DNA of 64,000 nucleotides from Amblyomma americanum (taxonomy: Eukaryota > Arthropoda > Arachnida > Ixodida > Ixodidae): positions 155,916,599 to 155,980,598 of the forward strand of contig NC_135502.1 of the NCBI RefSeq assembly GCF_052857255.1. Direction: 5' to 3'. Numbering within the stretch: position 1 is the first letter of the stretch; each line of letters opens with the position of its first letter. The position numbers and the translations under genes were made by a program. Shown in pieces: positions 23,129 to 34,611 of this stretch. The notes beneath the pieces were generated by a model. The model made no database searches. It was given only the letters and a program-made list of their open reading frames with translations, and was not told the origin of the DNA.

Positions 23129-26100
23129 CTACACCCACTGCAGGGCAAAGGCCTCTCCCATGTCTCTCCAATTAACCCTATCCTTTGCCAGCTGCATCCA
23201 CCCTTTGCCTGCAAACTTCTTAATCTCATCCGCCCATCTAACCTTCTGCCGCCCCCTGCTACGCTTACTTTCTCTTGGAACCCACTCCGTTACCCTTAAA
23301 GACCAGCGGTTATCTTGCCTTCGCATTACATGCCCTGCCCAAGCCATTTCTTTCTCTTGATTTCGACTAGGATGTCATTAACCCGTGTTTGTTCCCTCAC
23401 CCACTCTGCCCGCTTCCGATCTCTTAACGTTACACCTATCATTTTTCTTTCCATGGCTCGCTGCGTTGTCCTTAACTTAAGCTGAACTCTTTTCGTTAGC
23501 CTCCACGTTTCTGCCCCGTAGGTGAGTACCGGTAAGATTATGCTGTTGTACACTTTCCTCTTGAGGGAAATTGGTAAACTGCCACTCATGATCTGCGAGA
23601 ATTTGCCATATGCGCTCCACCCCATTCTTATCCTTCTAGTTATCTCCCTCTCATGATCCGGATCAGCTGTCACTACCTGCCCTAAGTAGACGTATTCCGG
23701 CACCATTTCTAGGCTCTCGCTGCCAATTGTGAACTGTTGTTCCCTTGCTAGGCTGTTGAACATTACCTTGGTTTTCTGCATGTTAATTTTTAGACCCATC
23801 GATCTGCTCTGCCTGTCTAACTCGTTGATCATGATTTGCAGTTCACCTCCTGAGTGACTCAGCAAGGCAATGTCATCAGCAAATCTCAGATTATTTAGGT
23901 ATTCTCCATTTATTCTTATTCCCAACTCTTCCCAATTCAGGCCTCGAAATACCTCCTGCAAACATGCGGTAAACAGCATTGGCGAGATCGTGTCTCCTTG
24001 CCTGACGCCCTTCCTTATTGGAATTTTATTGCTGACTTTATGGAGGACTATAGTAGCTGTGCAGTTGCTATATATATCTTCCAGTATTTTGACATAAGGC
24101 TCTTCTACCCCCTGATTACGCAATGCCTGTATGACTGCTGAGGTTTCCACTGAGTCGAATGCTTTCTCGTAATCAATGAAAGCTATATATAGAGGTTGGT
24201 TATATTCTGCGCATTTCTCTATCACCTGATTGATAGTGTGAATATGATCTATTGTAGAATATCCTTTACGAAAGCCTGCCTGATCATTTGGTTGATTAAA
24301 GTCTAACGTTGCCTGACTCTATTAGCGATCACCTTAGTAAATACTTTGTAGGCAACGGATAGTAAGCTGATCGGCCTGTAATTTTTCAAGTCCTTGGCGT
24401 CTCCCTTCTTATGAATTAAGATAATGTTTGCATTCTTCCAAGCTTATGGTACAGTCGAGGTCATAAGGCATTGCGTATACAGGGTGGCTAGTTTCTCTAG
24501 CACGATGTCCCCTCCATCCTTCAACAGATCTGCTGTTACCTGATCCTCCCCAGCTGTTTTTCCCCTTTTCATTGCTTCTAAGGCTTTCTTTACTTCATCT
24601 TTCGTAACTGGCGGGATGACGTATTGCTGTGCACTGCTATCTTTCTCATTAGCGCTCTGATTACATTGGCTACTGTACAGGTCTGTGTAGAACTCTTCGG
24701 CTACGTTAACTATCTTATCCATATTGCTAATGACATTGCCCTGCTTGTCTCTTAATGCATACATCTGGTTTTTACCTATGCCTAGTTTCCTCTTCACTGT
24801 TTTTAGGCTACCTCCGTTCTTTATAGCATGCTCGATTCTCTCCATATTAAACTTCCTTATGTCGGCTACCTTGCGCTTATTTATTACCTTGATAGCTCCG
24901 TTAGTTCTATTCTATCGGTAGTGTTAGATGCCTTCATGTTTTGGCGCTTCTTAATCAGATCTTTCGTCACCTGAGATAGCTTCCCGGTATCTTTTCGAAC
25001 TGTCCTACCGCCTACTTCTACTGCGCACTCCGTAATTATTGATCTCAGGTTATCGTGCATTGAATGAACATCAAGATCATCTTCCTCAGTTAAAGCCGAG
25101 TATCTGTTTTGCAGCGCTATCCTAAACTCCTGTGCTTTCCCTCTTACGGCTAACTCGTTAATGGTCTTCTTCTTCGCTAGCTTCTTCTGTTCCCTCTTCA
25201 AGTCTAAGCTAATTCTAGACCTTACCATTCTATGGTCGCTGCAACGCCCCCTTCCGAGGACGGCCACATCCTTAATGATGCCAGGTTTAGTGCATAGTAT
25301 GAAGTCGATTTCATTTTTAATCTCACCATTGGGGCTCTTCCAGGTCCACTTCCTGTTTTCTCGTTTGCGGAAGAAGGTATTCATGATCCGTAAATTATTT
25401 CTATCCGCGAATTCGACTAATAACTCTCCCCTGCTATTTCTAGAGCCTATCCCATAGTCACCTACCGCGTGGTCGTCAGCCTGCTTCTTGCCCACCTTCG
25501 CATTGAAGTCACCCATCAGTACAGTGTACTGCGATTTTACTTTATTCATTGCTGATTCTACGTCCTCATAGAAGCTTTCAACGACCTGGTCATCATGGCT
25601 GGATGTGGGTGCGTAGGCCTGCACCACTTTCAGCTTGTACCTCCTATTCAGCCTAATTGCTATAGCTGCTACCCTCTCGTTAATACTGTAGAGCTGCTCT
25701 ACGTTGCCAGCTATATCCTTATTAATGAGGAAACCCACACCTAGTTCTCGTCTATCCTCTAACCCGCGATAGCACAGTATGTGTCCGTCCTTTAGTACTG
25801 TATACGCCTCACCTGTCCTCCTAACTTCGCTAAGCCCTATCACATCCCATTTAATTCCCGCTAGTTCCTCGAACAGCACTGCTAGGCTAGCCTCACTAGC
25901 TAAAGTTCTAGCGTTAAACGTTGCCAGGTTCAGATTCCAATGGCGGCCTGTCCGGAGCCAGAGATTCTTAGCACCCTCCGCTGCGTCACAGGTCTGACCG
26001 CCGCCGTGGTCAGTTGCTCTGCAGCCGCTGGGGACTGAGGGCCGAGGGTTAATTGGTTTGATCATAGAAGGTTGTGGCCAAGTACTACACCAGGGTGGCC

Positions 26101-26143
26101 AAATCCTGTTCTGGTGAGAGAGTGCGTTGTCAATTCTGGTCAC
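23129..26143 (-). pseudogene. RTE endonuclease-reverse transcriptase, copy A, broken
   Basis: The reading order on the minus strand is an APE-type endonuclease at 26143-24884 (FNARTL, GLSEVRR, VLMGDFNAKVG, SDHRMVRS), a linker and early RT at 24845-24444 (GKTAGEDQVTADLLKDGG), and the RT core with C-terminus at 24225-23129 (YEKAFDSV, GVRQGDTISPMLF, FADDIALL). Compared with copy B there are single-base deletions near 24887, 24312 and 23344, and a nonsense change at 24444-24446. Family role: the endonuclease nicks target DNA and the RT primes cDNA synthesis there. All catalytic motifs remain visible, but no full-length product can be made. Confidence 0.9.
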
Positions 26144-26221
26144 CGAGATAAGGCCGCACTCCAGGCCTGGTTATGCAATTCCATCGACACGCGGTTTTTT
26201 TTTTAAACCCGGTGGAGAATT

Positions 26222-26296
26222 GCGCGGCACCAGGATTTGAACCCCGGTCCTCCTGCACGCGAGGCGGATGTTCTACCTCTACGCCATCGCTGCATC
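26222..26296 (-). other. tRNA-like head of RTE copy A (pol III box A and box B)
   Basis: On the minus strand the 5' end of the LINE reads as a tRNA-like sequence. It has box A TGGCGTAGAGG at 26286-26276, an anticodon-arm-like TCCGC/GCAGG stem around CTCGCGT, and box B GGTTCAAATCC at 26243-26233. It sits about 80 bp upstream of the ORF and is repeated at the same place in copy B. Acceptor-stem pairing is imperfect, so I do not call a functional tRNA. The anticodon position would read CGC (Ala-like). Homology between copies A and B stops right at the outer edge of this segment, so it appears to be the true 5' end of the element. Confidence 0.75.
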
Positions 26297-26297
26297 G

Positions 26298-26325
26298 ATA
26301 CGGGATGCATCGCTGCATCCCGTAT
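26298..26325. repeat. 12-bp perfect inverted repeat at the 5' junction of RTE copy A
   Basis: ATACGGGATGCA (26298-26309) and TGCATCCCGTAT (26314-26325) are perfect reverse complements around TCGC. The outer arm contains the 8-bp target duplication of copy A. The inner arm is an inverted copy of it joined to a partial repeat of the element's first bases. This resembles a template-switch scar formed while the 5' end was attached to target DNA. Confidence 0.8.
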
Positions 26326-26954
26326 ATCTCCAATCAAATCTGCCCTGCGCAGGTAGCGGCCACCCTATACGGCCCGATCGCAAACCTCCGAAGCTGTGTC
26401 GTGGCACTTTGAGCACAGCATCAGTTGAGGCCAGAGGTGGGCAGGCTGTCTATTTTTACTTTTCCTCCTTCGCCCTCACTTTGAGTGCAATGTCCTCCTT
26501 CCCCTCACTACGAAAAATTTGCTTTCCCTCCTTCGACCTCACCCTCACGTAAGCGACCCTCCCTCACAGTGATGTATAGTTATAACTCAAAATATTTTCA
26601 TAATGAGCAACTGCTGGCGACACAAGACAAACGCACAAGGCACCATTGGGCAAGAGGCTAGATGTTTATATTGTTGCGCGTATGTGCGTTGTTTGACCTA
26701 ATACGTCAAACCAAACCGAGACAATTCTGAGTTGAGCCCCAAGATATCACTATGCATTTGCTTCTGACACGCACTGCATCCGTGCATGTGGCCTGCGCTT
26801 ATAACATTTCATTGTTATTTATATAAGACCTCTGAAATGAGTTTGTGCGTTTACCTATCTTCGAGTGATCTGTTGCTAAGGATTTTTCAGATTCTTCCTT
26901 GGCCTTCCCTAAAATCCCTCAGTGTAAAAAATACTACGTTTGAAAAAAAAATCC

Positions 26955-27060
26955 CATGGCAGTAGCGTATTGGTCTGAAGCAGCGACCAGCTAAACTGAT
27001 CTGTTGGCACCGCCGCGGGTTCGAATCCAGCTCCCCAAGCTGTGAATTTTAGTTTCTTTG
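26955..27060 (+). mobile_element. tRNA-derived SINE-like piece inside the hAT element
   Basis: A perfect pol III box B, GGTTCGAATCC, lies at 27018-27028. A weaker box-A-like TGGCAGTAGCG lies about 60 bp upstream, at 26957-26967. This spacing and order fit a tRNA-derived SINE head. The body and tail boundaries are unclear. It is nested in the hAT element and would be younger than it. Confidence 0.45.
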
Positions 27061-29500
27061 GAACATCTTCCCGAAGACCGATGCCAGCTTTCCGCTGCAG
27101 TGAACCTCCTATGCTCTCCTTACTATAAAAGATCAGCAGATGATAATTCATGTCTAGTAACAAAAAAAACACTTTTTATGCGCCACGAGCGATCGAAAAA
27201 CGATACAGAATGGCGACACGAAGGCTACGTGCGCGGGGCGCTCGCTCACCGCCTTCTCGTCCTACTCCAGGCACTTTCCAGTTTTAATGCTTGCTTAATG
27301 CGTCATGTTTGCACTCCTTGGATGCCGCGAAAGGCCGTGCAACGCGCAACGGGCCCTTCAGGAAACCCATTCACTGTGGGTGAACGCAGGGTTCTTCTGC
27401 CATACACTCTCGTTCAAGTCACGAGGGCCTCCCGGGCGTCGTCTCCTTCGTTCACTGTGTTCCCTCCATCGATTCGCGGGTATTTCATCGCGGCGCACGC
27501 TTAGCTAAGCTTCTCATATTTTTTTACGGCTTGTTTGGTTTCCTCAAATACTTTTGGAGTCCCGCACTCTTGTGAGCAGGAAGGAACTGATGCCGAAAGC
27601 GGCAGACAGTTTAAAAGAACTTCGTGTCATGTGGCAAGCATACGGGTAGAGAAAGCCGCGCATTCTGCACCAAAACTCGTGGCACGATGAACGAACGTTC
27701 GAAGCCTCCGCTAGCCATTCTCATCACCTTGATTATATTTGAAGCCGAAAATGCTTGGTGTATACCTTATATGGCATACTATTTTCCACACAGATAGTCT
27801 ATAATATCTTCAGTTTTGGTTAAAATATTCAAAATGCAGCTTTGGGAACCGGAAGAAGATTTCAAATTCAATGGGAAATATCGCGGTTTCAATGGGCGGC
27901 ATTTTATCGTGTTTCGTGTCGGGCGATTCCACTGTTCAAAAGGACGCCCTTGTGGCATATCAAACCGAAGCCCTTGGAGATTGTTACTGTAGACCGAATG
28001 CTGGGAAAACATGTGAGTGTTCGCGTCCTGCTGCAAAACAAGTTATGTTATTTGGCACTGCTTGGCTCAAGCCAAGGTGCTCGGGTGTTGGCGGACCCTA
28101 GGCTCCACGCACGTGCTGAGATTTCAGTATCTTACCTAATGTTGGTGAAAGTGGCGCGGGAATCATGTGTTCTTCCTTTGTTTTGTAATTTTAATTTGTG
28201 TCGTAGATAGCGCGCAGAGCAGTGATTAGTTAAAGGTGAGCAATTGGCGCGAAATAAATGGAATGCACGCCCGAGAGCGAACCAGGGCTGTTGTGTTGTG
28301 GTTGCCGAACGAGACGGTCCGATCCGGTCGTGACTGAAAGGATGACAGAGATTCAGCTAGGTGCGGGTTTAGTCCTCTTTGAGAACGGGAGCAGATACCT
28401 CGCTTGGTGGCACAATCCCCCGTTGAAACAAGTAGTTATAGTGTAAGACTCTTGAATAGTCTGAGCATAACGGGCCGCCTGGCGTGGACTTCGGCCGGTT
28501 TTAGAGTTTGTATTTGTCGATTTTTCTGGGTGCACCTGCCAAGCACTGTGTAAAATAAATGAAAATAAATGTCTAGCGTTCAAGAAAGTGTTCTCTTCGC
28601 AACGCTGGTTATCAACGTAACGCTGGTCAAGAAAACAAGCGGAACATCATCGATGAAGAACGACAGCATATTTGCAATGTCTAACATCAGTACTTTTTCT
28701 GGGTGGTCGAAATTTCCGAAGCCTTCCAGTACGGCGTCCCTCATAGCCTTAGTTGCTTTGGGACGTAAAAACCCCATAAACCAAACTAGTACTTGTTCAG
28801 GCGGATTTTTTCGAACAAAAGTTGTTTCGAATAATACTGATACGAGCTTTCTGGCTGCAGCACACAAAGCTCCCACTGAAACGACTGAAAGGCGAAAAAT
28901 GTTGCATAAGAAGCGGCGTCGCCACTTTGGCGTGAGCATGTTCACAGCGTGAGACGCTCCATGTGCGCCGCGATTGGTTGAATTCGAGACAGCCATACAA
29001 CCATGCGCTTTGACTTTAACCGCGTCGGTTCGAATAGGCATGACTCAATTATTATCATGACGTTCAAATGACTGCCGCACGTCGGCGCACAGTTCTTCAT
29101 AAATGTGCCCTCCTTAACTCAAAGAAGTGCAGTCCACTCGCCGAGATATTTCTTACCAATTTAGCTTTCATTCACCGAGTGCGTCGACTGTTTTCTGCCT
29201 TTAGTTCCCGCTTCTTTGTCGTTTCTTGAACTTTTTCTTTCCTTTTGATGACCAGGAGTGGCTTCTTTGCCGTTTCTTGTATTCTTTCCGTTTGAAGACC
29301 AGGATTGGCTATCCGTACAAATTTGTTTTATTTACAACACGTGCCCGGCGAGCGAGAAAGCGTGCGGCTCCCCTGACTTTAGTGTTTGCCTAGTGTACTT
29401 CCTGACTACAGAAACTATGTCTTCCCCTCGAACCTTCGCCCTAAAAACTTGCGTTCTAAAACGAAAATTCATAATTGACTGCACATACAAGACAGGTTAC
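27061..29500. other. Interior of the hAT element, unassigned frames
   Basis: The longest frames are 27058-27504 (plus, 148 codons), 28569-28952 (plus, 127) and 28580-29041 (minus, 153). The last two overlap antiparallel, so at most one could be real. The minus frame includes EQVLVWFMGFLRPKATKAMRD and a hydrophobic stretch, but matches no family I know. If any transposase remnant exists it should be here. None is recognisable by eye. Confidence 0.35.
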
Positions 29501-29714
29501 CCCAAAGTACGGTTCTGGCCTCCACCCTTGCCCTCATAGCAAGCATCGTGCCCTCCCTCGCCCTCACCTTATGACCTCCCTCTTTCACACTCGTCCTCAT
29601 CAATTCTCATGCGCCGATCCTCCCTCACCTCACCGAGTGAAATCCTTATCACGTCAGCGTGTGGACGCCCTCGTGAGGGCTGCCCTCGTAAGGATGCTTA
29701 CCTCTGGTTGAGGC

Positions 29715-31915
29715 CAATCGCCAGGAAAGTAGAAGGTGAATGTCTTTGGACGGCACTTCTGAAATGAAGGCATATATTTCGTGTCGCGAGAGCAGTGAAG
29801 ATCGTGAGGACTTGCTGGATTGTGGCTCGTCGGCAACACTGTTGGCGCTCCCCCCCAAAAAAAACAATTTAATAAGACTTCACAGGCTCGGTAAGAGCCC
29901 TGAATGACCCTGAATACAAAGAAGGGTCTTCGGACTTTAAGAGGGGTACTCCGAGATGTGCTGTCATCTCGTTCTGCGGCGAGCCGCGGCTTGCAGGACA
30001 TTGATAGGTGGAATGTCCGAGGAGCCCGGACCGTTATCTTCATGGCTTTGATTCTCGACGTGACAGGGTTTCGGCGATGAGGATGAGCAATAGCTACAGA
30101 GCACGTCTTTGATGAGTTATCCTGTATAATTGGCGAATAATGTGCAAAGACATAAAGTAACAGGTATCAGGGGCTCGCTTTTCTTCTCTGAATAAAAAGA
30201 GCCACAAAAGACAAATAAACATGTCTGCAGCGGGCAAAATGGGCTAATCAAGAAACCTCAACAATGCATCTGTATAGCAGCATTGAAGCATATTTGTATG
30301 GATCGGTAGCTGCCATTATCCACATACGGAACGCGATGTTGGCATTGAACAAGCTGGTGAGCCCGCCTGTAAAATATGACTCCAGATGCTAAAACTTCAC
30401 CGCAGATTAATAAGGTGCAGTGAAGGGAGCGAGAGAAATAGAAACGCGAAGTATCTAGCTTTCGCTGCCTTCGGCCAGACTAACGCACTGAGCGGGCATG
30501 CTCAATAGATAATGTATTGTAGTGGTAAATAAGGAATGTGAATCTTTAAACGATATAAGTGCAACGGGTGGTACCTTGTGCATTCCTCTGTTGTGCCTTT
30601 CTTAGGAAAAATTTGTTTCTTAGTGAACGTGGCCTAAATGTCTACTACTCACACAGCGTCCAGGTCGCACCCGTGCGATTCATGCGTGTTGTTTTCTAAC
30701 AAAATTTCTCTCCCCATCGAAATTACTTCCTGCATCTGATATCCTGACTGCAGTGATCTACTTGGAGTCCCGAGTCTCGTGATCTGTAGCAGCGTGAGTA
30801 GGTTTGAGAGTCTTTCGCGCAAACTTGCCTGTTCTTTCATCGCGACTGAAAAGACAAGACGCTCGGCGGGAGCTTCTTTGCTGCAGCCACCAGTTCAATG
30901 GGCATATATTCTAATATGACTGCGTCGATGGCGCCTTTAAAACGGGTCTCAACTGACACCCAACACAAGGGTGCAAAGTGATAAAAAAAATCGCCGTTTA
31001 TAATAACCCAGCTTTTCGCGCTAATTCAAGTGCTGGTCCAAACGATTTCACTGGGGAGATAAAATAATACGGCATTCCCTACTGTAGCACTGCACGTCCT
31101 GACAGAGTGCAAGAAAGGCGGCAAATACGGATATAAAAAAACTTGAGGGCAGGCGTCATTGAGAGAGGTGAGTGATACTAACCACCTTGAAAGCAAGGTA
31201 TAAGAAGCAACGGCGAGGATTATTGTAGGGTAGCCACCGTTTGCGGTTTTCAGACTGTAGCATTGATTTCAGACAGAGAATGTCTCGAACCTAACAGGAA
31301 ACATTGAACTAGAAAAAAGGTTCATTTAGGCAATTTGGCAGTTTTAGTAAAGTGGTAAACGTAAAAACTGATTCAAGAGCTGTAAATGACCTGACCAGGA
31401 AAGTTTCAGGGCAGACTACACTATGGTAATTGGTTGGCATTGCAGGACACTCCAAGTAACCCTGTACTGGGCTCTCTAAACATGTGATAGTGAAGAAGAC
31501 GAATAAATAGTGTGGGCAATGCTGAGTAAAATTGGAAGAAATGAGTAAAGAATCTGATTCTTTGAACTATATATAAGTAACAGATTCCTACGTGTGTAAC
31601 CTCGTAATAAAGGCCATTGGCAGTGGTCTACTAGAAACCGTGGTGTGCTCTACGTAGTCAGTATGCTGCTCGGTCGGTGCGATCAAAATTATGAACCGTG
31701 TGCAGAAACATCGTTATCAGTTTGAAAACAGTTTTGACACACGAAATATGTACAACTGTGGTAAATTGTGCCCAGCAGATATGTATTGAAACTGAATAGC
31801 AGCCATATAACCAGCTAATAAGGTTAGAGATAACACTAGACAGCATACAAAGAAAGGTTTAATCTAGTCCAATGCTCTTTCTTCCCAAATTCTTTGGAAT
31901 ATTAATATATAAACC
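29715..31915. other. Intergenic sequence, nothing recognised
   Basis: Unique-looking moderate-GC to AT-rich DNA. Frames are at most about 65 codons, apart from one that runs into the hAT end. I see no repeat structure, inverted ends or family motif. Confidence 0.5.
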
Positions 31916-32819
31916 TAGGATTAAACTTTATTTATTCATTTATATATTAAGTTTGCCCCTCAGGCGCAGACACATTAGGGGGAGTGGAAAAAACAAGAAT
32001 AAATTTAAAAAGCATACAGCAGATACAAATTAAAATAACAACTGAAAATCCAAAGTTAGCTATGGCTTTGTGGTACATCTCGTAATTATTAAGGTCGGTA
32101 ATATTTTTGGGAAGGTGACTCCAGTCGCGTGAGGTACGCGGCAAAATGGAATGAGGAAAATATTGGGTATTACAAGAATCAAAGCAGCATTTATGAGGAT
32201 GATCAATTTGACGTAATCCTTAAAATGGCTGTGGATAAGGCGACCGCGAAGTATGGGGTGATGGTGCAATTTGTGAAACAAAGTGTTACGAGACACTCTG
32301 CGAGAAAATGACAGCAACAGAACAGAAAGACGAGACATCATTGTATTTATGCTTGCAGTGCAGTTGTACTTAGTGAGGATAGAGCGCACAGAGTTGTTTT
32401 GAGCCGTCTCAAGAGCAGTAATATCACTGTCATAAGTAGGATGCCAAACTGATGTTGCATGGTCCTGTTTGGAGCGAATTAGCGTTTTATATAAAAAAGT
32501 TTCAAAAAAGAAGGAACGTTAAAAAATTGCGACGTAAGTATCCTAGCATGCGATTAGAGTTGTTCATGACGTGCTCGATATGAAGAGATCAGTCTACGTT
32601 ATCAGTGATGTAAACACCAAGATATTTATATGATATTAAACTCTTAAGAAATGTGATCAATGTAATACGAAAGCGGGGCGGCAGATTTTCTTAAAACACG
32701 CATGACTTCGCATTTGTTAATATTTAGTTGCATTTATCATTTCTTGCACTAGTTAACTACAGTGGTAAGGTCACACTAAAGTAGACAGCTGTCGTTAGTA
32801 TCGGTTATTTCTCTAAAAA

Positions 32820-33662
32820 TAACGCAATCATCCGCAAAAAAGAAGGATATAACAGTTAACAAGATACGGAAGATAATTAGTGTAGATTAAGAAAAAAAAG
32901 AGGCCCAAGGACTGAGCCTTGAGGAACGCCTGAATTCACATCAATAAAACCAGACTTAAAACCATTAGTGGTAACAAACTGTGAGCGATTAAGCAGAAAA
33001 CACTCATTCCATTTCAGTAGTTTAGGGTCAATATAAGGTTATTTAGTTTCAATAAGAGGAGTCTGTGACATGCTTCATCGAAAGCTTTATTAAAAACTAG
33101 GAATATACACTCAGCTAGTGATTATCTGTCAAGAATACGGTGTAATTCATGTGTGAAATATGTTAGTTGAGTTTCGCATTAGTAAAATTTTCGAAAGCCG
33201 TGTTATGCCAATGAGAAGAAAGCGTTCGATTCGAGATATTTAGCAAGATATTTAAATAATATATGTTCTAACATTTTGCAACATGTGCTAGTCAGGAAGA
33301 TGGGAGGATATTTAAGGGGAGATGTTCTGCTACCCGACTTGTAGACTGGAATCACTTTTCCAATTTTCGACTCTTTCGGTAGGATAGATTTGTCACATTT
33401 TTTGGAAGTTTTTATCAGAACGGAAACATAGGCTGAAGTTTTTCAAAAACGTAGCATTAATAAGATCACAACCTTGAGCGGAATGAAGCTGGAGGTTATG
33501 AATAAGTTTAATGACACCAGAAGTACCGAATAATATCGGCGACATAGTTCCATAGTGGTGAATACGAAATGTAGATTTCTGTGCAGCAGGTATGAGAGAA
33601 AAGTTCTCAGCAAATGAATCGTTAAGAATTGTGGCGCAGGAGGTCTGAAGGAATAGGGTCAC
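32820..33662 (-). pseudogene. LINE ORF2 reverse transcriptase traces
   Basis: Frame 33662-33393 holds the segment before the RT palm (AQGCDLINATFLKNF, the PGPDGI-type region). After frame changes, RT boxes can be read on the minus strand: a PVYKSG-like box near 33350, GVPQGSVLGPL near 32920 and FADD near 32835. The FADD aspartates coordinate metal ions in active RTs. They are still readable here, but the frame is broken several times. Confidence 0.7.
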
Positions 33663-34281
33663 TAGATGAGTCGGCTAGAGTGATATTTTCAACAGCTGTG
33701 GGGTTACTTACGCGCCAAATTTTTTAACTAAATGTTGTGAGCATAGACGGAAGAACCTGTGAGTGAAAGTGTTTCTTTGAGTCTTTATTTGCCTGCACGT
33801 ATGCCACGTATGCAGCCGAGTGCGAAGCCCAACGTTTTATGGTGAGGGAAAGCTTTGCGAATGCAATAAATTCGCTTCTTTTTATTAGATAAGCGCTTGA
33901 TATAATTGCTGTACCAGGAAGCATTACTGTGGCTGATGATGCTGCGTTGAGGAATGAACCGTTCAGTGAGCTGGTCTACATTGGCCGAAAGATGTTCCAG
34001 TCAGTTTGAAGAGTATGATTGTTTATGCCGTCAAGAAAAATGTGAATGAAAGAAGAGAGCAGTGTTTATTGTCTGAAAATTAGCTCGCTTATAATCTGCT
34101 ACCGCTGTTAACCTTTTGTTAGATTCAGGACAAGTTGACCTAATGGAAAGGGTAAGGAGAGCGTAATCGCAAAGGCCAGGCATATGAGTTATAGGTGAAA
34201 CTTGCGGGACGACTAGTTAGGACTAAATCTGTAGTGTATACTGGCAATATTAGCTGTTAGTCATGTCGCTTGCGTGCACAT

Positions 34282-34611
34282 TTACTGTAATGAGAAAACT
34301 GAGCATACATCCAAAAATTCGCTAGCTAGAGACAAGAATGGCGACAAATTGGGAATGCTCGAGCTCCAAATAATGTTGGGAAATTTTAAATCACCTAGCA
34401 TAAATATCGAAGATGCGGGAAAACGGGAAGTAACGGAGTTAATGACATTGCGAAGCTCATTGCAGAAGATGGGGGAGAAAGATGGTGGACAATAACAGAC
34501 TCCTATTATGGCTTTTTGGTAATTAGGCGTTTTTGCTTCCCATACCATTTCTAAGTCAGTCTGAACATATATACATGATGAAGTGGCATCGTTTGACATC
34601 GACAGCAGCAC
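34282..34611 (-). pseudogene. LINE ORF2 endonuclease fragment
   Basis: 109 codons containing IIGVCYCPPSFSPIFCNELRNVI (the VYRPP-type box, with Tyr-Arg changed to Cys-Tyr) and SIFMLGDLKFPNIIWSS (the GDFN-P-I-W box, with the catalytic-box Phe-Asn changed to Leu-Lys). These substitutions in normally conserved residues suggest an old inactive copy. The N-terminal and SDH-containing parts are not in this frame. Confidence 0.75.

Larger units (their letters stand above)
23100..26317 (-). mobile_element. RTE-clade LINE, copy A (full length, decayed)
   Basis: Minus-strand element. It begins with a tRNA-like head (about 26296), continues through a single long ORF and ends at an ATG-type trinucleotide tail (23100-23122 on the plus strand as CATCATCAT). 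The 3' UTR between stop and tail is very short, a known RTE trait. An 8-bp duplication TCCCGTAT lies at 23092-23099 and 26318-26325. The sequence closely matches copy B at 52557-55756, differing at scattered bases and a few 1-2 bp indels. BovB also belongs to the RTE clade. Whether this copy is close to BovB needs a tree. Confidence 0.9.
23046..26400 (-). mobile_element. Older RTE LINE 3'-end relic, split by copy A
   Basis: The piece at 23046-23099 (CATCATCAT tail, then a diverged CTGACTACACCGATTGCAGG) resembles the RTE 3' end. Its continuation is found at 26318-26400, where ATCTCCAATCAAATCTGCCC and the GCGGCCACCCTAT region align with the next part of the RTE 3' sequence (ATGTCTCTCCAATTAACCC...CATCCACCCTTTGCC). 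The RTE between them is therefore a later insertion into this relic. The relic is more diverged than copies A and B. Only about 130 bp is recognisable. Confidence 0.7.
26432..29706. mobile_element. hAT-like DNA transposon, decayed or non-autonomous (3.3 kb)
   Basis: The left end CAGAGGTGGGCA (26432-26443) and the right end TGCTTACCTCTG (29695-29706) form a 12-bp terminal inverted repeat with two mismatches. Both ends are flanked by the identical 8-bp sequence GTTGAGGC (26424-26431 and 29707-29714). An 8-bp duplication and a CAGRGGTGG-type end are hallmarks of hAT elements. Clusters of CCTCC/CCCTCAC words lie within about 150 bp of each end (26455-26575 and 29520-29640), like subterminal transposase-binding repeats. 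I found no recognisable hAT transposase (no hATC dimerisation motif). The interior holds a tRNA-SINE-like piece and unassigned frames, so this is a non-autonomous or badly decayed copy. Confidence 0.8.

Noticed and set aside
26222..26296. Functional tRNA-Ala gene
   Set aside because: Stems have mismatches, it is repeated at the same place in both LINE copies, and there is no terminator directly after it.
29654..30043. 129-codon minus frame
   Set aside because: It crosses the right end and target duplication of the hAT element, so it cannot be an old conserved gene.
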